A stretch of 64,000 nt of DNA from Bdellovibrio svalbardensis. GTDB taxonomy: Bacteria > Bdellovibrionota > Bdellovibrionia > Bdellovibrionales > Bdellovibrionaceae. A model generated the notes under the pieces. That model was given only the letters and a program-made list of their open reading frames with translations. It did not search any database and had not been told where the DNA came from. The stretch spans positions 496,001 through 560,000 of the forward strand of contig NZ_JANRMI010000004.1 of the NCBI RefSeq assembly GCF_029531655.1, read 5' to 3'. A program made the translations under genes and the position numbers. This document shows, one piece after another, positions 16,305 to 25,096 of the stretch; positions within the stretch are counted from its first letter, which is position 1, and each line of letters opens with the position of its first letter.

Positions 16305-16697
16305 ATGAAATGTCCATGTGGGTCTGAGAAAAATTATTTAGAGTGTTGTGGTGTTTATCATTCAGGCAAAGAGAAAGCTCCGACGGCAGAAGCTTTGATG
16401 CGTTCTCGTTATAGTGCCTTTGCGAAAAATCAAATGGATTACTTGAAAAACACGACGGATCCGCAAACTTTGCAAGATATCGACGAAGAGGCCAACCAAG
16501 AGTGGGCGGAACGCGCGAAGTTCTTGAAACTGGAAGTGATCAAATCTGAAGAAAAAGGCACCAAAGGAACTGTTGAGTTCAAAGCTTATTATTCTGTTGA
16601 TGACGAAGAATACATCCATCACGAAGTGAGCACTTTCCGCAAACAAGCTGGCGAGTGGTTCTTTAAATCCGGCAAAGTCAAAGAGGCCAAAGTATGA
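16305..16697 (+). CDS. YchJ-family protein with SEC-C zinc motif
   Basis: The protein opens with MKCPCGSEKNYLECCG, the CxCx(n)CC SEC-C-type metal motif, followed by the YchJ core TAEALMRSRYSAFAKNQMDYL and a C-terminal NTF2-like YYSVDDEEYIHHEVSTF region. 130 residues matches the UPF0225/YchJ family. The function is not established. Its stop overlaps the start of the next gene by 4 bp (ATGA), so the two genes are coupled. Confidence 0.9.
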   Translation: MKCPCGSEKNYLECCGVYHSGKEKAPTAEALMRSRYSAFAKNQMDYLKNTTDPQTLQDIDEEANQEWAERAKFLKLEVIKSEEKGTKGTVEFKAYYSVDDEEYIHHEVSTFRKQAGEWFFKSGKVKEAKV

Positions 16698-17152
16698 AGT
16701 ACTGGCTGATGAAATCAGAGCCCGATGTTTTTTCTATCGATCAGTTGAAGAAAGATTCCACGACATGGTGGGAAGGCGTGCGCAACTATCAAGCGCGCAA
16801 TTTCATGATGAAAGATATGGAAGTTGGTGACGCAGTTTTGTTTTATCACTCCAATGCGACCCCACCGGGAGTCGCGGGATTGGCCGTGATTTCCAAGGCA
16901 GCTGAACCAGATCAACTTCAATTTGATAAAAAGTCAGAATATTTTGATCCCAAAGCCACTAAAGAAAAACCAATTTGGTACTGCGTTCAGGTGAAGTATG
17001 CCGACAAGTTTAAAGAGCTTGTGAGCCTTCAGGATCTTCGTGACAACGATAAATTGAAAGAAATGCTCGTTCTCGCAAAAGGTTCTCGCCTTTCGATCCA
17101 ACCCGTTGATAAAAAGCACTTCGATATCGTCAAGAAAATGGGCGGGCTTTAG
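16694..17152 (+). CDS. EVE-domain protein (YTH/PUA-like, modified-nucleobase binder)
   Basis: MKYWLMKSEPDVFSIDQL and WWEGVRNYQARNFMMKDMEVGD are hallmarks of the EVE domain found in bacterial YciI-neighbour proteins and eukaryotic thymocyte nuclear protein 1. EVE domains bind modified bases in DNA or RNA. The 152 residues are the bare domain without a restriction-type fusion, so a housekeeping RNA-related role is as likely as defence. It overlaps the YchJ-like gene by 4 bp. A palindromic repeat begins 5 bp after its stop. Confidence 0.92.
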   Translation: MKYWLMKSEPDVFSIDQLKKDSTTWWEGVRNYQARNFMMKDMEVGDAVLFYHSNATPPGVAGLAVISKAAEPDQLQFDKKSEYFDPKATKEKPIWYCVQVKYADKFKELVSLQDLRDNDKLKEMLVLAKGSRLSIQPVDKKHFDIVKKMGGL

Positions 17153-17156
17153 AGCC

Positions 17157-17179
17157 TACTCCGACGGAGTCGGAGTGTA
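17157..17179. repeat. 23-bp palindromic repeat (GACGGAGTC family)
   Basis: Identical to the two copies near 3.2 kb (stem CTCCGAC/GTCGGAG). It sits 5 bp behind the stop of the EVE gene and before the Dus gene. Confidence 0.85.
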
Positions 17180-17213
17180 AGCCAGCCCTCCGACGAAAAA
17201 AACAGGTGTCATA

Positions 17214-18167
17214 ATGAAGAAACTATTTTTAGCTCCCATGGAGGGTGTCGTTGACTGGGTCATGCGCGACACACTCACAAGTTTAGGAGGCATCGATCAA
17301 TGTGTGACGGAATTCTTACGCGTCACTGATCGCCTGCACCCTGAAAGTGTCTTCTTCAAAAATTGCCCTGAACTAAAAACAGGATCGCGCACTCGCTGGG
17401 GAACACCCGTCTTTGTTCAACTCTTGGGTGGCCAAGCCGAACCTCTTGCCATGAACGCCCAAAGAGCTGTAAAGCTAGGCGCCCTTGGCGTCGACTTAAA
17501 CTTCGGCTGCCCTGCTAAAACCGTCAACCGCCACGACGGCGGAGCTAGCCTTTTGAAATCTTGCGACCGTGTCTTCACCATCGTCGACACTGTTCGCAAA
17601 GCCGTCCCAGCAAATGTTCCGGTCACCGCGAAAATTCGCCTGGGCTTTGATGATCCAACAAAGTGTATCGATATCGCGCAAGCCGTCCAAGAAGCCAACG
17701 CCGATTGGATTACCATCCACTGCCGCACTAAAACCGATGGCTACAAACCACCGGCTTATTGGGAATGGATTCCAAAAATTAAAGAGAAAACAACTTTGAA
17801 GATCATCGCCAACGGCGAAATCTGGAACGTCAGTGATTTCAATCGCTGCGTTGAAGTCACTCAATGCGACGATTACATGATCGGACGCGGAGTCATGTCG
17901 AACCCCTTCATCTTCAAACAAATCAAACAAAGCCTCGCACAAGAACCCGTGATGGAAACAAGCTGGGAAAACGCCAAGCCCTTACTGCCACAATTCTTCG
18001 AGGCCAGCACTGCCCACATCAACGACTACTTCGCCGTCTCACGCACCAAACAATGGCTCAAAGCCTTGTCACTAAAAAATCAAGAAGCCAAAGCCGTCTT
18101 CGACGAAATCAAAGTCCTAAAGAAACCCGCCGAATTCCAAGCCCAACTCCTCAAGCACACCACTTAG
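17214..18167 (+). CDS. tRNA dihydrouridine synthase, DusC-like
   Basis: FMN/NADPH-dependent reduction of uridine in tRNA. The start MKKLFLAPMEGVVDWVMRD holds the FMN-binding APMEG motif. The catalytic cysteine is in DLNFGCPAKTVNRHDGGASLL, followed by VTAKIRLGFD, ITIHCRTKTDGY and a terminal GRGVMSNPFIF. MEGVVDWVMRDTLT and the NRHDGGA form fit the DusC subfamily (position 16 in Escherichia coli) better than DusA/B. 317 residues is full length. A second Dus gene of the DusB/A type lies at 25097. A short GTACGCCGTAC palindrome follows the stop directly. Confidence 0.93.
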   Translation: MKKLFLAPMEGVVDWVMRDTLTSLGGIDQCVTEFLRVTDRLHPESVFFKNCPELKTGSRTRWGTPVFVQLLGGQAEPLAMNAQRAVKLGALGVDLNFGCPAKTVNRHDGGASLLKSCDRVFTIVDTVRKAVPANVPVTAKIRLGFDDPTKCIDIAQAVQEANADWITIHCRTKTDGYKPPAYWEWIPKIKEKTTLKIIANGEIWNVSDFNRCVEVTQCDDYMIGRGVMSNPFIFKQIKQSLAQEPVMETSWENAKPLLPQFFEASTAHINDYFAVSRTKQWLKALSLKNQEAKAVFDEIKVLKKPAEFQAQLLKHTT

Positions 18168-18180
18168 GGTACGCCGTACC
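18168..18180. repeat. Short palindrome GGTACGCCGTACC
   Basis: A 13-bp near-perfect palindrome starting immediately after the Dus stop codon. The same unit forms both outer ends of the long hairpin at 32525-32575. Confidence 0.7.
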
Positions 18181-18185
18181 GGCTC

Positions 18186-20558
18186 TTAGTTTGCGCGATA
18201 GGTTGAGGTTATGCCTTTGCTGCTGAAGCCTTGATTGAGTTCTTGCAGGGACTGTTCGAATTTTTTCTGAATGAGGGCGCGTTCTTGAGTGGTTAAGCGG
18301 ACCCCCGGAGCTTCGCCTATCAATAGCTTGATAGATCCACTGTTAACGGTCTGGGTGTTCATATCGAGACCAAAGGTAAGACCCTGCATTTTGCGAGGCT
18401 CCATCACTGTGCTCAATGAAGACCTTAATATTTTTTCCACACTTTCCCCGTGCGTGCTCAGTGTGTTGCGTGCCGAAACATCTGTCACACCCTCAGGAAT
18501 GAATGCCAAGCGGAACTTCCCTGAATACTTACTGTCTGCCAATCCGTTTAAGATATTCTTTTTATCAGATTCATTGAGAGGTTTAACAGCAATCGCAACG
18601 CAATCATCGCCAGAACAAATGGTCTTTAATTTTCCCGGGTCCACAGATCGTCTGACGACATCTTCAAAATATTTCTTCTGTGCTTGGAATTCGACAGTCA
18701 CCGCTTTTTCTGCTTTGCGGGTTTCTTCCAAAACTTGATCTAAGTTTTTCGAACGCGCCAGGGCTTCTGCCGTCCCTTTGATATTTGAGGCCCCCAAGCC
18801 AATGACATCGGCAGAGAATCCCCCTTTGGCAGCTTCATTGAGATTCGCGACTTCACGCTTGGGCACAAAAATTCCCGGTGAAAATTCATCAGATGACTTC
18901 ACGTAAATCTGCAGCTCTTTCACCGTCGAAGCCGGTAAAGAGGAAAGCGCAAAGCGCTGCTTAAGAGCCTCCGCCACTTTTTTGTCATCACCCGCATTTT
19001 TTCTGACAATATCAAAGGCATCAGCATGCAAGGTATTACCATCCACCATGGAGGTCTTAGCCAGCTCTGTTCTCAAAGTCTGACGACTCTTCTCTATGGA
19101 ATTGAGTTTTGAGGTCAGTTCTGTTGTTAATTTTGCTTGTGAATAGTTTTGCAGTTTATTCTCAGCTTCCAGACGCGAATAGCGCGCGGCCACATTGGCC
19201 TGTTCTGCTGACTGTCCCACTCCGGCGCGGAACCAGTCCTTGGAGGCATCACCATCTCTGACAATTTTTTCGGCCTTTAAATAGGTTGTAAATTCATCAT
19301 TGGTTTCTTTAAAAGCCTTTTGAAGCTTGGTCTCGAACTCCTTCGGAATATCGCCACTAAAGGCAAATCGCGAAGATTTAAAGTCGGAGTACTGTTCCAC
19401 CTTCAAATTCGGGAATTCCTTTTTAAGAACCTCAATTTTTTCAAACAACAACTTCTTATGGTAGTTCGTCAAACTGGTAACTAAATTTTTATCTTTCAAA
19501 GTGTCATTGAGAGTTTTGAGCTGGCTGTTTTCTACATCCAAGAAGCGAACCTTCGAGTTCACACCTTTTTCAGCCAGCGCAATCCATTTCTCATTATCCG
19601 CCACACTCGTCGGAGAATAAGTTAAGAAGTCTTTTATTAAATTTTCACGAGTGAGCCTGCCCGCGCGCATGACCTCAAAGGATTTTGCTGCAGTTCCCTC
19701 GACCCTCAATGCCTCTTCGGCCTTGATCGCCTTTCCAGCAGCCACTGCAAGTCTGGCCCCCTTGAAGGCCGCTCCAAACAAAATCGTCGGATCAATGACA
19801 TTGCCAACGGCATAGCAAGCCATCTCTGCTTGGATCAAAGGTTTGTAACAGGAAAACTTATGATACTGTTCTTTGATCTGTCCACCGACCATCGCCATAA
19901 GATCATTCATTTTATGGCGCTGGTCCGGCGTTAGTGAATCATCTCTTGGTGGCGGTCGAACCGGAGCACGTCCTGGAGCACGATCCAAAGATGCCTTCCA
20001 AGCCTTCATGTCTTGGGACTCGACGTACAGGAACGAGGCGGATAGTTTACCCAGTTCCTCGTCGCTCAACCTGTTATAACGATGATCGTCTTTGACGAGA
20101 TCACGCTTACAAGCGATGGACTTTTGGCATTGGCGAATGAATTCGTTTTTCTTTTTGATATTCGACTTAAAACTGTCCCAACTGCTCTCGACAAAGTCAC
20201 CGAGCGAAACGGCCATGTCTTTCAAGGCGATTCCAGTGTCGACCAAGGCATTTTTATATCCCCGAAGACATGCCAGATCTTGACCAACTAAATTCTCTTC
20301 ACTCTGTTGGCACTGCGATTTGAAATCACATTTCCGTAAAGAACTTTGCATTTCGGGATATTTCTTAGCGAGTCCTTCACAATCCAAGGCCTTCACTTCA
20401 ATCTCACAAGTGCTTACTAAATTCTTTACGAAGTCAGATTGCTGCGAAGAACAGCTTTTCGTCTGTGAACAAAGCGCAGTGATACCGGCCGAATAAATAT
20501 CAACCGCATGGCTTTGAGAGCCCACTAGAATAAGGACTAGCAGATGAACAAGAGGCAA
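18186..20558 (-). CDS. Large secreted protein of unknown function, Cys-rich N-terminal region
   Basis: 790 residues. The start is a TTG with GGAG 9 bp upstream; the first 18 residues PLVHLLVLILVGSQSHA form a signal peptide. Residues 20-160 contain about ten cysteines, many in CxxxxC or CxxxxxC spacing (CSQTKSC, CDFKSQC, CQKSIAC), suggesting disulfides in the periplasm. The middle has a proline-rich linker (RAPGRAPVRPPPRDD) and a glycine/alanine-rich segment (GNVIDPTILFGAAFKGARLAVAAG). The remainder is long and charged with helical character. No family recognised. It is convergent with the Dus gene. Confidence 0.8.
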   Translation of the reverse strand: MPLVHLLVLILVGSQSHAVDIYSAGITALCSQTKSCSSQQSDFVKNLVSTCEIEVKALDCEGLAKKYPEMQSSLRKCDFKSQCQQSEENLVGQDLACLRGYKNALVDTGIALKDMAVSLGDFVESSWDSFKSNIKKKNEFIRQCQKSIACKRDLVKDDHRYNRLSDEELGKLSASFLYVESQDMKAWKASLDRAPGRAPVRPPPRDDSLTPDQRHKMNDLMAMVGGQIKEQYHKFSCYKPLIQAEMACYAVGNVIDPTILFGAAFKGARLAVAAGKAIKAEEALRVEGTAAKSFEVMRAGRLTRENLIKDFLTYSPTSVADNEKWIALAEKGVNSKVRFLDVENSQLKTLNDTLKDKNLVTSLTNYHKKLLFEKIEVLKKEFPNLKVEQYSDFKSSRFAFSGDIPKEFETKLQKAFKETNDEFTTYLKAEKIVRDGDASKDWFRAGVGQSAEQANVAARYSRLEAENKLQNYSQAKLTTELTSKLNSIEKSRQTLRTELAKTSMVDGNTLHADAFDIVRKNAGDDKKVAEALKQRFALSSLPASTVKELQIYVKSSDEFSPGIFVPKREVANLNEAAKGGFSADVIGLGASNIKGTAEALARSKNLDQVLEETRKAEKAVTVEFQAQKKYFEDVVRRSVDPGKLKTICSGDDCVAIAVKPLNESDKKNILNGLADSKYSGKFRLAFIPEGVTDVSARNTLSTHGESVEKILRSSLSTVMEPRKMQGLTFGLDMNTQTVNSGSIKLLIGEAPGVRLTTQERALIQKKFEQSLQELNQGFSSKGITSTYRAN

Positions 20559-20736
20559 TTAAAACTCCACGAAGTTCTTTTCGGTTTTAAAATCGCCAAG
20601 TTAAGACCTCATGAAGACTATATAAAAACTCTAGACTAAAACTCGCAGATGTATGGGTGCGCAAATACACGATGGCAGCTCAGAGTGCTGACGGTACTAT
20701 GAAAGGCATCGACAAGACTCTAACCAGGAGGCTTCC

Positions 20737-21417
20737 ATGACCAGACTTATGGCTGCACTTGTATTGATCTTCTCGTTCTCAGTAGCTCAAGTTCAAGCTG
20801 ACGACACATATGATCGCATTCAGGAGTTGAAGTATGAAATTCTTGAGATCTCCTTCAACGCCCAAGGTGAATACGACAGTGACGACAACAATCTCGAAGT
20901 GAGACAGAGGTTGGACCCTTTGGTTGAAGAACTGATCTCTCTTGCTCCGCCGCGCTCCGAACAGCAAAAACTCGTCGATGTGATTGGGACTTGGTATCAG
21001 GTCTGGGCTGACGGCCCCGGTGGCCCTCCTGGCCAAGGCGCCCGTGGCGACTCCATCTGGCAAGTGGTCTTTCCTGAAGGCTACTACTGGAATGTTGCGC
21101 GCAATCAATATGGACCGGTGCAAAACATGGGCTACCTGCGCGGTAAGTTTTCAGTCAACACAGATTCCCTCGCGATCGAATTCACCAAAGCTGTATTCAA
21201 TCCGCAATGGAGTTTTGCCGAACCGACACGACTGGCCATGCTGGCGGAATTCGGGGCCTTTGATGCCAATCCCACTCCCTTCCCGCCAGGCACAAGTCCC
21301 ATAGGCAAAAAAGGCTATCTTGCCAATGTTTATGTCGATGAAGACATTCGCATCTGCCGTGGCGGTGGCACCGACTTCGGCGACAATACATATTTGTACA
21401 TCCTTGAACGAGATTAG
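20737..21417 (+). CDS. Secreted protein of unknown function (possible lipocalin/PAP-fibrillin-like fold)
   Basis: 226 residues with a clear signal peptide (MTRLMAALVLIFSFSVAQVQA). The AGGAGG Shine-Dalgarno precedes the ATG. The mature part has a helical segment (residues 25-75), then VDVIGTWYQVWADGP and strand-like stretches ending in CRGGGTDFGDNTYLYILERD. The GTWxxVW opening and the length resemble the PAP/fibrillin lipid-associated beta-barrel family, but only weakly, so the name is a guess. No operon partner. Confidence 0.75.
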   Translation: MTRLMAALVLIFSFSVAQVQADDTYDRIQELKYEILEISFNAQGEYDSDDNNLEVRQRLDPLVEELISLAPPRSEQQKLVDVIGTWYQVWADGPGGPPGQGARGDSIWQVVFPEGYYWNVARNQYGPVQNMGYLRGKFSVNTDSLAIEFTKAVFNPQWSFAEPTRLAMLAEFGAFDANPTPFPPGTSPIGKKGYLANVYVDEDIRICRGGGTDFGDNTYLYILERD

Positions 21418-21471
21418 CGTTGCACACTCAAATAAGTTTTATAAGATGAGGGCCTCGAAAAAGGGGCCTTC

Positions 21472-23631
21472 ATGCGTTATCTGCACATTCTTTTGCACGG
21501 ACTTCTGCTTCCACTTCTATTCCAACTGACCGCTTGCACGACAAAAAATACCCAAGTACAAAAAGAAACTATGAAGAAGGAAACTCCGCACATGGCCGAC
21601 CCGTATTTATGGCTTGAAGAAGTGGAAGGCGCACAAGCTTTGGCATTTGCAAAAGCGGAAAGCACTCGCACGCTCGCCCACTTTGAAAAAGATCCTCAAT
21701 TCGCCAAAATCAAAGCAGATCTGACCAAGATCGCTTTGGCCGAAGACAAACTTCCGGGCATCACCTTGATCAATGGTGAGGTCTATAATTTCTGGCAGGA
21801 CAAAAAGCATGTGCGCGGAATTTGGCGCCGCACCTCAGTGAGTGAATTCAAAAAAATCAAACCCAAATGGGAAACCATTCTGGATTTGGATCAACTCGCA
21901 AAAGATGAAAATGAGAACTGGGTTTGGGGCTGGCAAAATTGTTTGCCTCCCGAAAACAGACTTTGCCTTCTTACTCTCTCGCGCGGAGGTAAAGATGCCT
22001 CTGTCGTGCGCGAATTTGATCTTACAACAAAAGCCTTTGTAAAAGACGGATTCACCTTGCCTGAGGCTAAAAGCGATATCAGTTGGATTGATAAGGACAC
22101 CGTCTTTGTCGGAACTGATTTCGGACCAGGCAGTTTAACTGACTCTGGCTACCCGATGATTTCCAAAATCTGGAAACGGGGTCAGCCCCTCAAAGAGGCC
22201 AAAGAAGTTTTCAAAGGCGGACCTCAAGATATGAGCGCCTCAAGCTTTGTCTATACGACAGAAAATAAGAAATACCGCTTTCACTTCCGGGTGATCTCAT
22301 TTTATGAAAATGAAATCTGGTACGAAGATGAACAGGGTCTTCGCACTCATCTGCCCTTACCTTCAAGCGCCCAAATGTCTGGAGTATTCAATGACTCTTT
22401 TTTATTTTTGTTGCGCGAAGATCTGAAGACAAAAACGCAGACAATTCCCGTGGGAAGTCTTGTGGCACTCCCCGTGTCCCAACTAAAGAACAAAGAAAAG
22501 GCCTTAGATTCCCTTGAAGTTCTTTTCACTCCGAGCGCAAAAAGATTCTTGAACTCGGTTGAAGTGAGCAAGTCCGCAATCTATCTAAACCTGCTAGACA
22601 ATATTCAAGGAAAGATAGCTCGCATCACACACACCGAAAAAGGCTGGCTTCTTGAAGACCTCAAAATGGGCAACCAAGGAGTGGCGCGAGTCTATTCTGC
22701 CGACCCTTGGGACGACAACTATCTTGTTGCCTACACGGATTTCTTAACTCCTTCGTCAATCTATCAAGGAGTCTCAGCTCACAAAGGTGCCACTTGGGAT
22801 TTATTGAAGCAGGCGCCAGAGCGATTCAAGTCCAAAGATTTGATCGTTGAGCAACGACACGCAAAAAGCGCTGACGGCACAATGATTCCATACTTCATCG
22901 TTCACAAAAAGAACCTGGTCCTGAATGGAAAAAACCCGACGCTTCTTTATGGCTACGGCGGTTTCGAGTCCCCGATTCAACCATTCTACTTGGATAGTAT
23001 TGGAAAATTGTGGTTGGAAAGAGGTGGCGTTTATGTTGCTGCCAACCTTCGTGGCGGTGGTGAATTCGGCCCGACTTGGCATCGTTCCGTGATGCGCGAA
23101 AATCGCCCTAAGGTCTATGAAGACTTTATCGCGATTGGCGAAGATCTCATTCAACACAAAATAACGAGTGCGACCCATCTGGGAATTCAAGGTCGCTCGA
23201 ACGGAGGCCTTCTGACCGGAGCGACCTTCGTGAAACGCCCTGATTTGTTCAATGCCGTTCTTTGCGAGGTGCCCCTGCTGGACATGGCCCGCTATCACAA
23301 ACTTCTGGCTGGCGCGAGCTGGATGGAGGAATATGGAAATCCTGATGACTCTAAAATGAATGACGTTTTGATGAGCTATTCTCCGTACCAAAACGTGAAG
23401 GCCCAAGTAAAATATCCGGAAGTGCTATTCATGACGAGCACGAAGGATGATCGCGTTCACCCAGGACACGCGCGCAAGATGGTCGCCCGCATGAAAGAAC
23501 AAGGTCATAAAATTTATTATTACGAAAACACCGAAGGTGGCCACGCCGGAAACGCAAACATTCAGCAAAAGATTTTGTGGAATACTCTGGAGTACACTTA
23601 TCTGTGGCAAAAATTGAGTGGCAAAAACTAG
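21472..23631 (+). CDS. S9A prolyl oligopeptidase-family lipoprotein
   Basis: Serine peptidase that cleaves short peptides after proline or similar residues. The N-terminus is a lipoprotein signal (LLPLLFQLTAC, lipobox LTAC). A seven-blade propeller-like domain follows (residues about 60-430), then the alpha/beta hydrolase domain with nucleophile GRSNGG, acid in TKDDRVHPGHA and His in EGGHAGNANIQQK. GGEFGPTWHRSVMRENRPKVYEDFIAIGEDL is the typical oxyanion-side block. 719 residues is normal. Attachment to the envelope would place it where prey or peptide debris is met; that is inference. Confidence 0.93.
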   Translation: MRYLHILLHGLLLPLLFQLTACTTKNTQVQKETMKKETPHMADPYLWLEEVEGAQALAFAKAESTRTLAHFEKDPQFAKIKADLTKIALAEDKLPGITLINGEVYNFWQDKKHVRGIWRRTSVSEFKKIKPKWETILDLDQLAKDENENWVWGWQNCLPPENRLCLLTLSRGGKDASVVREFDLTTKAFVKDGFTLPEAKSDISWIDKDTVFVGTDFGPGSLTDSGYPMISKIWKRGQPLKEAKEVFKGGPQDMSASSFVYTTENKKYRFHFRVISFYENEIWYEDEQGLRTHLPLPSSAQMSGVFNDSFLFLLREDLKTKTQTIPVGSLVALPVSQLKNKEKALDSLEVLFTPSAKRFLNSVEVSKSAIYLNLLDNIQGKIARITHTEKGWLLEDLKMGNQGVARVYSADPWDDNYLVAYTDFLTPSSIYQGVSAHKGATWDLLKQAPERFKSKDLIVEQRHAKSADGTMIPYFIVHKKNLVLNGKNPTLLYGYGGFESPIQPFYLDSIGKLWLERGGVYVAANLRGGGEFGPTWHRSVMRENRPKVYEDFIAIGEDLIQHKITSATHLGIQGRSNGGLLTGATFVKRPDLFNAVLCEVPLLDMARYHKLLAGASWMEEYGNPDDSKMNDVLMSYSPYQNVKAQVKYPEVLFMTSTKDDRVHPGHARKMVARMKEQGHKIYYYENTEGGHAGNANIQQKILWNTLEYTYLWQKLSGKN

Positions 23632-23632
23632 G

Positions 23633-23662
23633 TCCCTCTGCAAAACCTTAAGCTAAGAGGGA
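23633..23662. terminator. Possible bidirectional terminator between convergent genes
   Basis: TCCCTCT (23633-23639) and AGAGGGA (23656-23662) form a 7-bp stem around a 16-nt loop, between convergent stops. The T-tracts are short, so support is weak. Confidence 0.35.
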
Positions 23663-24324
23663 GTTTGTGCATCCCATTTTTGAAAAATCCAATAAGGGCT
23701 TCGGCCCTTGATCAACTGTAAATTGAAATGATCCGCGATCCACTTCATGGTTTTTTCCGAAAAGAAGGTCACGTGAGTGAGATCGCGACGGTAATACCAG
23801 TCATGAAAAGCCGCTTCACCTTTATGCGAAGAAGTCATCACCGCCAGAATCCCACCCGTCTTTAGCATCTTTATCATTTTCACAAGTTCCGCACGCGGAT
23901 CGTACAGGTGCTCCCACACTTCTGTGGAAGTAATGACGTGATAGCTTTTCTTCAAAGAGTCTTGATCCGGAAAATAATAAAGATCGTAGTTGGTCACGCG
24001 GAAGGATTTTTCAGTGAACCAATTTCCTAAGAAGGCCGTAGGACCGCAACCATAATCCAGAACGCTGACGTCAGAAGGTTCGCGCTTTGCATTCTTCGCA
24101 AACTGCTCAACATCCTTCACAAGAGGCTCTAAAAATGCTCGGTAGCCCTTCATATCCTCGTTTTGATGAAAGTCGTAACGAGCTTTCTCTTGTGCCGCAT
24201 CGAGACGCTCTTTCGGGTTCATAAAGATTAAGTCACACTGCGCGCAATGATAATAGCTACGCTCGGGTTTCTTAACCACTTTAAAGGCCGCTGAATGAGG
24301 GGTCTGACACAGTAAGCATTCCAT
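23653..24324 (-). CDS. SAM-dependent methyltransferase with N-terminal zinc motif
   Basis: The first 35 residues carry a zinc-binding pattern CLLCQ then CAQCDLIF, as in the Methyltransf_13/23-type proteins that modify sugars or small molecules. The class I methyltransferase follows: VLDYGCGPTAFLGNWF is the SAM-binding motif I, and STEVWEHLYDPRAELVKMIKMLKTGGILAVMTS the later core. 223 residues. The substrate is unknown. It is convergent with the S9 peptidase and divergent from glutaredoxin, so probably monocistronic. Confidence 0.88.
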   Translation of the reverse strand: MECLLCQTPHSAAFKVVKKPERSYYHCAQCDLIFMNPKERLDAAQEKARYDFHQNEDMKGYRAFLEPLVKDVEQFAKNAKREPSDVSVLDYGCGPTAFLGNWFTEKSFRVTNYDLYYFPDQDSLKKSYHVITSTEVWEHLYDPRAELVKMIKMLKTGGILAVMTSSHKGEAAFHDWYYRRDLTHVTFFSEKTMKWIADHFNLQLIKGRSPYWIFQKWDAQTPS

Positions 24325-24392
24325 CTGCTAGACCTTGTCTCTGCTCTAGGCACATGTCAAAAAGAATTATATACTTTCATCTGAGGTAAAAT

Positions 24393-24647
24393 ATGGCACA
24401 AATCACAATCTACAAAAAAGACCCTTGTCCTTTCTGCGATCGCGCAATCAATTTTCTTAACGGTAAGGGTTTGGCTTACGACATGGTCGACCTCACCAAC
24501 AAACCGGAAGAGATCGACCGCATCAAAAGCGAAACTGGCTGGAGAACGGTTCCTATCATTTTGATCAATGGCAAACTTATCGGTGGCTACACGGATCTGA
24601 AGGCCCTTGATGACGAGGGTAAGCTTACTGCCCTGCTCGAAGCCTAG
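24393..24647 (+). CDS. grxC: Glutaredoxin (GrxC type)
   Basis: Dithiol glutaredoxin that reduces disulfides with glutathione. The CPFC active site is at residues 12-15, with the cis-proline motif TVPIILING and the GSH-binding GGYTDLKALD. 84 residues is the standard length. GAGG lies upstream of the ATG. The CPFC pair, rather than CGFS, makes it a dithiol enzyme. Confidence 0.95.
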   Translation: MAQITIYKKDPCPFCDRAINFLNGKGLAYDMVDLTNKPEEIDRIKSETGWRTVPIILINGKLIGGYTDLKALDDEGKLTALLEA

Positions 24648-24684
24648 TGCTGACTTCGGGCGGAAGACTGTGCTGGATGCGAAG

Positions 24685-24837
24685 GATTTGTTAAGGAAGT
24701 GGAATTCTTAGCTCATGCTTCGATCGGCACGCCGTCCGGGCTCGATCACCGCCGAGCTAAAGCTCGGTTCGCGGCATCGTGCCGCCGGTGAAGGCCGCTC
24801 TACGCATGAACTAAGAATTCCACTTCCTTAACAAATC
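24685..24837 (+). repeat. Long-arm inverted element, family 1, copy A
   Basis: A perfect 27-bp inverted repeat (24685-24711 with 24811-24837) closes a 99-bp core. The core contains hairpins CCGAGC/GCTCGG and GGCA/TGCC and the conserved stretch GGTTCGCGGCATCGTGCCG. The core matches copies B (56891-57038) and C (57310-57454, reverse), while the arm sequence is unrelated to theirs. Confidence 0.85.
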
Positions 24838-24897
24838 TTGCTTCCGAGTTTTTTCTTGTTCGTTAAGTGGGGCGTTGTCTTTGCTTCGCAAAGATTC

Positions 24898-24928
24898 ACT
24901 TTCGGCGCCGGTGTTGCGTTGCTTCTTC
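24898..24928 (-). repeat. 31-bp intergenic repeat, copy 1
   Basis: Read on the minus strand it matches 43760-43790 with one difference in 31. It includes the palindrome CGGCGCCG. Flanks of the two copies are not clearly related. Confidence 0.75.
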
Positions 24929-25096
24929 GTTTCGATTTTGCTCTTAGAGCCCAATCCTCTGTCTTAGATTAGAGTCTCCACACAGACCCCACATAAAGCT
25001 ATTCATTTTTAAGAGGAGCACATCGAAGGCAAAAATTTGACTAAGGCATAGTCCTTAGCCAAATTCTTCGAATTCAGATCTGATCATCTTAGGAAA

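Larger units (their letters stand above)
24648..25096. other. Gene-free gap of 449 bp with repeats
   Basis: No supported gene. It contains a long-arm inverted element (24685-24837), a small hairpin CTTTGC-TTC-GCAAAG near 24880-24894, and a 31-bp repeat shared with 43760-43790. The remaining part up to 25096 shows nothing I recognise. Confidence 0.7.

Noticed and set aside
16694-17152. EVE-domain gene as a defence-island marker
   Set aside because: EVE proteins can occur in defence systems, but the neighbours (YchJ-like, Dus) are housekeeping and the protein is a bare domain.
22801-23406. 201-residue minus-strand ORF inside the S9 peptidase gene
   Set aside because: It is antisense to the conserved catalytic domain and has no recognisable motif.
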